From Pyrocephalus nanus (Eukaryota; Chordata; Aves; Passeriformes; Tyrannidae): a DNA stretch of 64,000 bases. This document shows positions 13,601 through 23,281 of the stretch, piece by piece. How positions within the stretch are numbered: position 1 is the first letter of the stretch; the number at the start of each line of letters is the position of its first letter. The notes under the pieces were generated by a model. The model was given only the letters and a program-made list of their open reading frames with translations. It was not told the origin of the DNA and ran no database searches. The stretch lies in NCBI GenBank assembly GCA_038380795.1, contig CM076275.1, positions 3,288,501 to 3,352,500 on the forward strand, in the 5' to 3' direction. The translations under genes and the position numbers were made by a program.

Positions 13601-14833
13601 CTGACCTTTTATCCCTGATGCAGAGGCACATGTTCTGGCAACTTCAACAGTGCATTATATCTCCCTGCAGGAGGCTCCTTCAGATGTTCTGTCCTTGATC
13701 CCAAGTGCATGAAATGAAAGGTCACTTCGCTTTCTCAATTCCATCAGAACTTAGCTGGAACGTTGCTTTGTCATCGTGATCACAGCTAGAGGAGCTTAAT
13801 ACAAGATATATTTCCTATTTTTAATTTACCCTTTTCTGAGCAGCTCTGAACCTGCGCCAGTAACCACACCGAGCGTTGTTTCTGGAGAGTGTGCCGGGTG
13901 AAATTCCCTCTGGACACGGGCAGGAATTTTAAATGATGACTCAAGGGCCAGTGGAAGCATAAATAAGATGCTCAAGGTTTCTGAACTCATGTAACAGCAG
14001 GGTATCACAGCTGAATCTCTCTGCTCACTGGGCTGACATGATTCCAAAACAAACAGCTCAAGTCAAGCTGACACCGTCTGGGAGGGGCTCAGTTGTGGCT
14101 GATGCAGTGATGTGGTGTTGGCAGGTCTGGGATTAGGGTGGAGGGTATGGGGGTCACTGCCTCCCTCCTTTTATTCCACTAAGGTGGAGTAAAACCATCC
14201 TCCAGTATCACTGGTGTGGCCTTTGCTCACGGGGATTTGGCTGCCCAAGGGAAGTGTGTGAATTAGAGCACCCTTCTCATTCCAAATGCAAGACTCTGGG
14301 GGCTTAAAATGTCCAGCATGGCTCTGAGGTTACCTTTGCACAGTGTTCTGTGGGTTTCCTAAAGACAAATTCTGCACAAATTGAGTAGTCAGGTGCTGTC
14401 TTGAGCTAAAATAAAATAGGGTCAAAGCATATGGGAATCTTTGTGCTGTGGGCACAGCCCTGGCCTTCAAACCCCACTGGAGCCATTACTGCACTTCAGT
14501 CATCCCATGCCTGAACCAGAATATTTTACTCCTTTGGCCTTTTTATCTTACTTTTTGTATGGATTATTTGAGCTAAATCCTTTGAAATACCATTCCAACA
14601 AAAAACTGCTTCCCTATTAAAACACTATTTCTACAGCCAGGTGGCAAGTAGGAATCATTATGGAAAACTTCATCTCATGATAGCTTTTGTCCACTGATCA
14701 AGGCATTTAAAACAACCTACTGGCTGTTCAAGTTCTTGGTGATAAACCAAGGGAGGAGCTTTGAGGGAGATGCAGTTTTTTCACTGGTTTGTTCCCATCA
14801 AACTCGCCCTCGTTTTTGTATAATGATTTTTGA

Positions 14834-14902
14834 TGTTGTTGTTGTGGGTTTTGGTGTGGGGTTTTGTTTGTTTGTTTCTTTCTTTTGGGTTTGTTTGTTT
14901 TA
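14834..14902. repeat. GT/T-rich low-complexity tract
   Basis: GTT and GTTT units alternate with short interruptions, including TTTG repeats at about 14864-14877 and 14889-14900. This is a degenerate simple repeat. Confidence 0.8.
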
Positions 14903-15213
14903 TTTCAAATATTAGCTAAAACTGCCAAAAGGGCTGCAAAGTTGTCCTTTCCAACAGCAGCACAGCTGGTTGGATTCCACCTCCTGCAAAGGTTTCCCTC
15001 AGCAATATTTGGAGCTGGGTTTTCCTTGAAGCTCCAAATGGAATACAAGGAAATGCCTGTGTGCTCCCAGGGCCAGTGCATTGCTCATAATCCAATATAG
15101 CTCTTGCAGTCTCTTTCCAGTCATTAGTTATGCATTTAAATAAGTGTTTGAAAGACTTAGGACATGGTAACTAGTTTAACTGTCTCTATAGATCTCAGAA
15201 AATGGTGTCATTA

Positions 15214-15349
15214 AATATCAAAGTTAGATAAATTGATTTTATTCGACTGCTGTTTGTTGCCTCGCACATTTTGGCCACTGGGATTTGTATATCCAAGGGG
15301 AACATCAATATGATTTTACTCATAACTTTTATTTTATAACTTTGATATT
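15214..15349. repeat. Widely spaced 13-bp inverted repeat
   Basis: AATATCAAAGTTA (15214-15226) and TAACTTTGATATT (15337-15349) are exact reverse complements separated by 110 bp. A second local palindrome, ATCTCAT-A-ATGAGAT, lies just beyond at 15367-15381. Known terminal inverted repeats of DNA transposons were not recognised. Confidence 0.55.
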
Positions 15350-15967
15350 AGGAGAGTTATCACTTTATCTCATAATGAGATTATTCCCATAATGATAAAT
15401 TAAAAAAAAAATCACATGACTCAGAACAAATTTCTCAAGAATAAACCAAGAAATAACTATGTGTTTAATCACTATGCAAATTGATTCTCACTGTAAAACA
15501 GTTCTCATATGTGAAAGCAGTGGTAGCATTACATTTTTTTTATATGAATGTTGTTCTCCAGACACAACCCCCAAATGATCAGCTAAAAAGAACAGTGATT
15601 ATGTCAAAACCAGCTCCTGCAGCTGCACTGTCAAAGCAACAAGGGCACTGAAAGTGAAGTCACATTGCCAATGGCTTTATAACCTTCAAGCTTAATGTGT
15701 TTGGCTTTCAAGCTGCCTGAAAACAATTGCTTTCTAAGTGTGTAATGTGAGGTTTTTGAATGAAAATTAAGACGTGGAAAGAGTTTAGCAGTTCTCCTTT
15801 CAAGGTTTGTTTTCAATATGACCCCTATTGAGAATGTGATTTATTAACCATGCTATTCTCTCCGTAAAGCCCCTGCAGGGGGCCGTTCCCCACCAATATT
15901 TGCAATAATAAACCAAGATAAAGGCACTGCGGTTTTGATAAGTGGAAAACAAGCAAATGATCGTGTG

Positions 15968-16004
15968 AAAAAAAACAAAACAAACCAAAACAAACAAAAC
16001 AACC
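15968..16004. repeat. A/C-rich low-complexity tract (AAAAC-type)
   Basis: The tract is made of irregular AAAAC and CAAA units after a run of A. A similar tract recurs at 49126-49202. Confidence 0.8.
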
Positions 16005-17953
16005 CTAGCCCAAATTCTCACCTGAGAATCTTCATTTCCCACAGGAGGCAATAAAACTTATTTTTGTGAGTTAGTTGGAACCTTACAAGGATCAGCAGGG
16101 GCAGGGATTTGGGAATCCTGGCATGGTGTTAGTGAAGAAATAACGCTGCTCCAAGGAATTCCACCTGACAAGAGGGAGAATGGGTTTTGGGTTTCTCTGG
16201 CTCTGCCCCTTCCTTCCTGTCCCATTGGGTGCTGCTCAATTTGGGAGAGCAGGAATCAACCATTCCCAGTCCAGTTTTCCATCTGGTCCTGGAGTTGGAG
16301 CATCAGCAAGTCCATCCTTTGGGGAGGCTCCAGAGTTTGACCTTTCCGGGCTGGTGGGAGCTTTGCAGCAAAACCCGGTGGGACTGGAGGGACACACCGA
16401 GGTGTGAAAGGGAAGTTAGAGAGAATTATGAAACTCCAGCTGGGATAACAGTCTCTTTAGCACATGCTAATGAGGGGAAGAGTTCAGGCAGAAGGGAATT
16501 GTAGTCCCAAAGTCTGTCTGCCAAAAGAGAGAGCAGAGAACACTGAAAGCAAGGCATTTTTTAAAAATTTATTTATTTATTTAGGTATTTCAGCCCCAGC
16601 CAGCACAGATAACACAGTTGGGTGATTGTTCCAGCCACCCAAATACATCAGCCACGTGTGCTGGCACAGGGCTGTGCTGCAGCAGCTCTGGAGCTCCTGG
16701 CTCACAGCTGGCCCTGGTTCATCCTGCTCGGAGCACAAGCAGAGAAAATGAGCATCTGTTTGCCCTCGACGTTGTAGACAAACCCTCTGGCTTCGTTCTC
16801 ACTGATAAACAAAGAGTGGTTTGGGGTTTTTACGAAATATTTTTAATTCTTGCTATATTTGTCTTTAAAAAAAAAATAAAAATAAAAATCCAATAGAAAC
16901 AACCAGCCTTAAAAATAGAGCAGCTGGAAGATTTCCATGTAAAAGCCCTTATGATTGAGTTGTAAAGAATGACAATTCTTATTCTGCCTGGTGTGGGTTC
17001 AGGGGTAAATTATATTTTTCTTCCCCCCCACACACATTTTTTATTTTAATTTTTAAATTTTTTGCCTCCCCAGTGAATCATTGTGACCATGGGTAAAGAA
17101 AGCTTTGCCTATCACTTTCTTGGGATTGCTCGTGGAAACTTCTGGGAAAGTCTTTGAGTAAAACAGGAATGGCAAACCTTCTTTCCTGATACAGCACAAA
17201 AAAACCCCAACCAACCAAAAACCCGTTTTAATTTCTGAAAATAAGAAAAACAGTAACACTCTGGGCCATATTAAGGAAAAGATGTTATTTTTGCACATTA
17301 GTGGTAGCTGAACAAAACAATTTGAGTCCTGTGGGACATCTGAGATTGCAATACATGGCCAAGGATCTTTTTGATGCCATGCACATCTGAGGACTTATTA
17401 GGACATGTATTTATATATTTTATATGGTTATTAATAAACCAGCATTAATGCATTTAGCACTATATATGAATCCAATATGAATTGTTGAATTTTTGTTAAT
17501 TTGGGACGTTTTTATTAAGGACTTAGCTGGCACTCTGGGCAGGTCCTGACATCCTCAGACCTGTCATTGCTGGTGGCACTGCTGCAGCCTGGCCTGGTTT
17601 CTCTCACTGTCACCACTTCATGCTGGGAGCTCTTCCAGCAACCCCTTCCACTCCTGGCCTTCCTGGGACATTTCCCTCTGCACTTCTGAAAGCTTTCCCA
17701 TGCCAAATGTAAAATTCATTGTCCACAGCACAAGCACTCCTAATTCACCGAGCCAGAGCAACCTGTTTGGATGCACATTCTCTGATTCCTGGGGGAGAAA
17801 GATGATTAGAGATGCCTTAACTAGAGGTGTCTCAGTGAGCCTGCAGACAGTTCTTGCCACTGACACAGAGTCTGGGCACGTTGGGAAATCTTTATTCACT
17901 GAAATACTCAGTGGATAAAATATTTTCTCTTCCTCTTAAGCAAATAAATAAAT

Positions 17954-17969
17954 AAATTACGTGTAATTT
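17954..17969. repeat. Short palindrome AAATTAC-GT-GTAATTT
   Basis: Seven-base arms surround a 2-bp centre, directly after an AATA repeat at 17942-17956. This could be chance in AT-rich DNA. Confidence 0.45.
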
Positions 17970-18439
17970 GCTGACACGAACTATTTGCTTTTAAACAGGC
18001 ACTAGGCCTTGGGGAGATATTTATGATGTAGGCTGGATTGACTTTAGCAAGCAGCAGCTGGTGCTTTAACACTGCTTGGTGCTGGAATGATCTTCTCTGC
18101 TGCAAGGTAGAGAGGCAGAAAATGCAGCTGCATCTTTGTGGAGCTAATTTTAAAAGAAGCAATGAGCTGGTAATTACCACTTTTTCCAGCTGGTCCTTAT
18201 GGGGGTAAAAGGTTTATTCATTAAGGGAGGGTGAAAGAGGAAAATACTAAGCAGGCTGCAAACGGGGGTTGATAAATATCCCAGCTGGAGACACTTAAAA
18301 AATTTAAGCTCTTGTTGGTTGGGAGGAGCTGGGGTTGAAGATTAGTCTCTCAGGGTTCTCTGCCAGTCCTGGGGTTACTCCCTTTGTGTAGGAGTTTCCT
18401 CAGGAGGGATCCGTGATGAGTTTCCCGATGGTTCTTCTC

Positions 18440-18485
18440 CCTCCAGGCTCCCCAAATCCTGGGGGATCCTCCCAGGCCCTGGAGG
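18440..18485. repeat. Nested GC-rich foldback
   Basis: The outer arms are CCTCCAGG (18440-18447) and CCTGGAGG (18478-18485). The inner arms are TCCCC (18449-18453) and GGGGA (18462-18466). Together they give 13 possible base pairs in 46 nt, within a locally GC-richer patch of an otherwise AT-rich intron. Confidence 0.5.
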
Positions 18486-20612
18486 AAGGAACCGAGCTGA
18501 GCTCCTTCTGACAGGTACAAAAGAAGGGGGGTTTTCTGGGCAATGTTTTCAGTCAGCATCTCCTTTCTGCTTGATTCATACAAATAAGTGATAAGCTCAA
18601 TTAATGCAACAAATATAAATATTTATGAACCCACGTAGTTAATGTTTGGCTGTATTTATAAACAGGAGCATCTCGCAAGAGCTTCTTTTTGACAAGTAAA
18701 TAAAGTAAGTATAGAGGGTGTTTGTGTGTTAAATTAATCACGCTTTGTTAACTCTTCCAAAATATCAAGTCCTCGGTAATAACTAAATCAAAAAGTGTCA
18801 ATAGAGAAGGATTAGTGGGAGTAACTTTAATAGTTACATTTCAGAAGGACAAGAAGCTGTTGTTTACTTTCTTAACTGGTAGAATAGAAGAGGATAAATG
18901 TTTGATTTTACAATGAGTTTCATTTTTTTTTAAACTGTATTGTTATTGCAGTGATATGAGAGGTAATGGGAGAGGAGAGCAGTCTCATGTTAATGTCCGA
19001 TTTCTATTTGCTGACCTTTCTTAGAAGACTATCAAGAAATTCTGTCAGACTCAGATCTACTTGGGCTTGTGGGACCTACTTCAAGGCCTGATTTTTGCAA
19101 ATCAGAACCCAACCTCTGAATTCTGATACATCTGTGGGCTCTGATCAATGAGGTTTTTGAGAGTTCTGACTGTGACAAACTTTTTCTCAGCTTTTAAACT
19201 GGCTCTTTTTAATATGCCCTTTGCATACTTAGTTCAAGATATGATTATTCTCTTGATTGACTTTGTTGATGGCACATCAATCTAAGTTTGCTGGATTTGA
19301 CACCTAGGTATTGAATGAGAAAAGAATATTTTGTTCTTGTTAAGAAGCAACCATTTATTATGCATGATGTGGCAAAATGGATTTATATCCCTTCAAAATG
19401 CATTTCCTCTAATCTCTTGATTGCTTAGATCACAATAATAAAAATATACTAAAGAACTGAGACCCGAGTCTAGCAATTTATATTTGCTTTTATATTTTTT
19501 TCTTTCATTTGTTACGATCACAACTGATTTCTCAGCTAAATTTCCTGAGGGGTAAAAATGAGAAGGAGGGTTCCATGATGCAAAGCTATGAACAGATGCA
19601 GAGCTGCAAAATACAGCTGCTGTCCCCAAATTTTGTGCTTGAATTAGCGAGGTGGATGTCCCAGGTGAGCTGTTCCCTGTGGCAGGAGCCTTTTAGGGTC
19701 TCCCTTCTCATCCCAAGGGTTTCCTTGCCCCAGGCAGGCAGGAGGTTTTACGAGGGGGGCAGAAAAGGATCCTGCCAAAGATCTCACCCTACACCTGATG
19801 AGAACAGAACTCCAGATTCCCTTGAAAATGGGGCTGGGAACAATTTGCAGGAGTCAGATTTCTGTTCCTGGGAGGGGAAGTTGAATATTTAACCTGGGGG
19901 GTGAGACTGAGTCCACGAGGAGCCGGTGGCAGAGGCCGAGCTGACACATCGCTTTTCTGTGATGCTGAGCTGAGCTGAGGGAGTCACATCCAGGCTTGAC
20001 TTGCAGTATCAATTCTTCTCTTTTCATGCATGATTTTAGGTGTGCAGAGTCCCTTCAGTTAATTAAAAGATTGACTTAGTCATATGCAGTCGCTGAACCA
20101 TAGGCAAAACCTTCGAAGTGTGAATTCCATGCAGCGAGAGAAGATATTTTTAAATATTTGCTCATCAGAAATATTTCTCAGTTGCTGTCACCTGTTGTAT
20201 TGAAGTGGATCCGTGCCTGGTTTTGCCTTCTCTTCAAAGTCCATCAAATAAATAGTCTTTAAAGTCAGCTAGGAAAAAAGATTAAATTACATTTCTCTTG
20301 TATCAGGTATGTACAGATGAGTGTGTGGAAAACCACTTTCTGGTGGTTTTGCCAGCCAAAAGGAAATAAAAAGTGCCATTTTTTTTTGGTGCTTCAAGGG
20401 AAAGAAATGTGCTAATAGAATGGCATTTGGCTAATAGTGCACAGATAAAAACTGGGTCATGGCAGCACGGGTGGAAAGGGCAGAAAAGAAAGAGAGAAAA
20501 TTATTTTGTTTGTGGGTGAAGGTCATCTGGAATAAGTGATTTCATATTTAAAAGGCCACCAAGGAGAAAATTGATGAATGTTAACATATTTTTATATTGC
20601 TTTATTTAATTC

Positions 20613-20629
20613 TTTTTTTTTTTTTTTTT
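20613..20629. repeat. Poly-T tract (17 T)
   Basis: This is an uninterrupted run of 17 T followed by C and more T. On the - strand it could be an old poly-A tail, but no retrocopy is recognised next to it. Confidence 0.85.
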
Positions 20630-21171
20630 CTTTTCTCAATTTGTAATGCTTCCGTGGTCAGGAAGTTGAGGTAGGTTTTTCATGTTTTAACTTGTAAATA
20701 TCCACAGAATGAATAAAATTTTTAACAACATAATTCAAATTCCACTTTTTGAACTCTTACGCTCAATTGTTTGTATTGCAACAAATGAAATGTGTTGATA
20801 CATGTTAATTATTAATGTGTTAATGTTACTTAGCATGTTAATATGAAAATTACAGAAGACATGAGGGGTTTGAAGCGTGTTTTATCTGTCCTAGTAGAAA
20901 GTTTAGAAATGCAGAGATATCAGAGATACCAGAGTTCCTCCTTCTAACAAAAGTCATTTCAGGGTAATGTTACAAATCTGGGCACCTTCCAGAGTGCTGG
21001 CACAGAGCCTGTTCCTAAGGCAGAGCTTTAGGTGTGGATTTAAATGTGTCAGAGATTTTCTGCCCAGCCATGTCCCCAGTGGGAAATGCACCTTGGTGGT
21101 GCCAGAGCCACTCAGCTTCAGCTCTGCCTGGTGTTGATGCTGAAGTGAAACCCCAGTGCTGGATTTTGGGT

Positions 21172-21681
21172 TGTTGGGGTTTAATCCCAGCCCTAAATAC
21201 CACCCAGCTGCTCACTCCAAACCCCCAACCCTCCCTGCTCACCTGGGTGGGACAGGGGACAAAACAAGGGTGAAACCCATCAGCTGAGATAAGAACATTT
21301 TAATAGTTAAAATGTAATATAATAATAATAATGATGGTAACTAAGAGGAATATGACAAAAAGGGAGGAATGAACCCCAAGAGAGACCATACATTCTCACC
21401 ACCTGCTGACTGCTCCCCAGCTCTGATCAGCCCCTCACCCCTTTCCATACTGGGAATGATGCTCCAAGATGTGGAATATCCCCTGGCCAGTTTGGATCAC
21501 TTGTCCTGGCCTTGACCCCTCCCATCTCCTTGAGCAGCTCCTCCCCCAAGAAACATGGAAAACTGAGAAATCCTTGGCTGGGAGGAAGCACAACTCAAAC
21601 ATCAGTGTGTTCTCACCATGATTCTCATCCAAAATCTTGGCTGAGAGGGAAATGAATTCCATCCCAGCCAAAACCAGGAAA
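21172..21681 (-). mobile_element. Solo LTR of an endogenous retrovirus, nearly full length
   Basis: Read on the - strand, this begins near 21681 with a CCTGGTTTTGGCTGGGATGG-like start. It then shows a GGATATTCCACATCTTGGAG segment, an AATAAT-rich stretch with ATTAAA polyadenylation-like signals near 21300, TTCTTATCTCAGCTGA, and an end of the type GGGTTTAATCCC read from the + side at 21175. This order matches a well-known LTR family abundant in songbird genomes. It is about 510 bp with no adjoining internal retroviral genes on either side, so it is a solo LTR left by recombination between two LTRs. No clear target-site duplication was seen. The exact family name and ERV class were not assigned. 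Confidence 0.88.
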
Positions 21682-22684
21682 GTTGTCCAACTGGCATACG
21701 TTATTTTGAACTGTATGTCTCTAATGTGTGTATACTCATTATTTACTCCTATAAATAATAATGGGTTTTATATATTGAAAATCTCAAAGGTTTTCTCTAC
21801 TTGAATTTTCAGGCTTTTTTATTTTTTTCTTCCCCCTATTTTTTCCTGTGTGTGTTTTCCACGTTATCGCACTGTGGTTTCAGGCACATTCTAAAGTAAA
21901 CATAGTTTCGATTTTCAAAAAGGAATACTAAACAGGTCTGCATGAAGGAGGAGGAATAATAGGTTTACAGATGAGATGGCTGTTTTGTAGGTATTTTTGT
22001 GAGGAAGGTGCATTTTTTGTAAAATATTCCTTTGACACTGAAATTGAGATAAACCCCCTTTCCAACCCCTATTTCAAAACTGGCTCCATATGCCACCAGC
22101 ATAAGAAATCTTTCTTGGGAGTTGAATTAGTTAACAGTTTCTGATGCTGAAAACCCAGCAACAACTTGGAAAAAAATGTAAGCAGGCAAAAAAAAAAATA
22201 TTTTGTTGCTGGAAAAAAAATTATTCTGCTAAAGAAGCTGAAAGCACATTCTGAAAAGTGATTAATGCTTGGTGAATTTAGCAGTACATCATCATCAATT
22301 ACAAAGAATTGTATAACCATGAGGGGTTTGTGCATTAACAAAACTGTGGAATTCAAGGGTGAGTCTGTGATTCTATTCTGGTGCCAAACCGTATTTGGGA
22401 AGAAAAAAATAGAGATAATTTTGATGTATCTGAAATAAATTATGAATTATGGTATTTGGTGTTATTGTGGAACATTGTCACTGTCTGTGAAGTCAGTATA
22501 GATATCAAGGAATATATTGGGGGGAATAAACCCACATTTCCTCCTGCTTGTCATGCAGAATAATTCAGCCCAGCCCAGCAGGCAAAAAGCAGAAGAGCAA
22601 TCCAAGTGTCCAGAAAATCCCAGGCTGAGTTGTTTGGATGGCAGGAGAGCTCATGGAATCCAGTATGCTGGAGATAGATGGTGA

Positions 22685-22900
22685 ACAAAGCCCAATGGAA
22701 GAAATAATTTCCATGTCTTATTCCCCCTGATGGTTTTTAGTTACCCTCCTGGCAGGAGAAAGAAATCTCAGTGTCATCCTGGACAGCTTGATGAATGCAC
22801 CTCTTTAGTGGCATCCCTCAGGAAATGAATATAGAATAGTGGATATATTAAAAAGGAAACAAAGATTAATATGCAGAAAAATATCACAGGGTTAGGGAGA
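22685..22900 (+). mobile_element. CR1 LINE fragment, reverse-transcriptase C-terminal region
   Basis: The stretch resembles the part of amniote CR1 ORF2 just after the catalytic core. AATCTCAGTGTCATCCTGGA, with the next base, at 22764-22784 encodes NLSVILD, matching the DLGVIVD-type motif of CR1 proteins. The preceding AATGGAAGAAATAATTT and the following AAAGATTAATATGCAGAAAA, then ATATCACAG, also fit the family. The copy is heavily decayed and truncated at both ends, and it lies about 330 bp upstream of the SPOCK1 exon in the same orientation. It is distinct from the LTR 1 kb upstream. Confidence 0.75.
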
Positions 22901-23195
22901 TTTTCTGTGCTTCCTCCCCTCAAATCCATTATTCTGTTGTTGTCTCGTCCTCTCAAAGAGGACACGAGAAAGATACACAGAATGGGCTGAAACTGAGATA
23001 AAAATTGGGCTTGAATCCCAGTTCTTCAGGACTGGGGTTGCTGGTGCTCTGGAGGGGAAACTGCCTTCAGATAAATATTTGCTAAGCACACAGCACAACT
23101 TTCCTGATTTGAGTTAAATATGCTGGCATCAAAAGACGAACAGAATCATTTGTAGTTTAGTTGTGTAAAATTGTACTGAAAAAAAATGATTGTTT

Positions 23196-23229
23196 CATCT
23201 GAATTTATTTTTTTTTAATCCCCATTTAG
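23196..23229 (+). promoter_or_regulatory. 3' splice acceptor of the SPOCK1 exon
   Basis: A tract rich in T runs from about 23204 to 23227 and ends in AG at 23228-23229, immediately before the coding frame. CATCTGAAT around 23197-23203 offers a plausible branch-point adenine at about 23202, 27 nt before the junction. This is a motif reading only; the branch point is an inference. Confidence 0.8.
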
Positions 23230-23275
23230 GATGATTATTTCAGAAACTGGAATCCAAACAAGCCATTTGATCAAG
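23230..23275 (+). CDS. SPOCK1: Internal coding exon of SPOCK1 (testican-1), 46 nt
   Basis: Seen: reading from the first base, the exon gives 15 whole codons, DDYFRNWNPNKPFDQ, plus a final G. It is preceded by a T-rich tract ending in TTTAG and followed by GTAAAG, so it has phase 0 at the start and phase 1 at the end. The leftover G would begin an alanine codon (GCN), which fits the family sequence continuing with A-L-D-P. Known: testican-1 is a secreted heparan/chondroitin sulfate proteoglycan of the SPARC family. It has an N-terminal unique region, a follistatin/Kazal domain, an EF-hand extracellular calcium-binding domain and a thyroglobulin type-1 domain. This peptide lies in the N-terminal region, roughly residues 60-80, before the follistatin-like domain. 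The paralogue SPOCK3 differs here as I recall it, with a serine/glycine in place of the Asn residues, so SPOCK1 is the best fit. Exon number is not assigned. The flanking exons were not found, consistent with the very long introns of this gene. Confidence 0.93.
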
Positions 23276-23281
23276 GTAAAG
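23276..23281 (+). promoter_or_regulatory. 5' splice donor of the SPOCK1 exon
   Basis: The exon ends CAAG and is followed by GTAAAG, close to the consensus AG|GTRAGT. The position leaves a phase-1 junction, which matches the expected alanine codon split with the next exon. Confidence 0.85.

Larger units (their letters stand above)
4618..21171. other. Intronic sequence without recognised genes
   Basis: No exon, RNA gene or clear transposon was recognised. Short open frames on both strands have no family resemblance. Simple tracts include A14 at 5409-5422, T16 at 8776-8791, GT-rich 14834-14902, A/C-rich 15968-16004, ATTT repeats near 16567-16583 and T17 at 20613-20629. Inverted repeats at 15214-15349, 17954-17969 and 18440-18485 are listed separately. 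Confidence 0.6.
1..23229 (+). other. SPOCK1: SPOCK1 intron upstream of the exon (3' portion)
   Basis: No coding exon was recognised here on either strand. The preceding SPOCK1 exon, expected to end in a peptide like N-R-F-R-D before a GT, was looked for and not seen. The stretch holds a CR1 tail (4521-4617), an LTR (21172-21681), a CR1 fragment (22685-22900), homopolymers and a few inverted repeats. The open frames are short and have no recognisable domains. Placing it in SPOCK1 rests on the exon at its right edge. Confidence 0.85.

Noticed and set aside
22364..22380. TGTGATTCTATTCTGG as a CR1 end
   Set aside because: The upstream sequence does not resemble CR1, and the 8-bp unit is not repeated.
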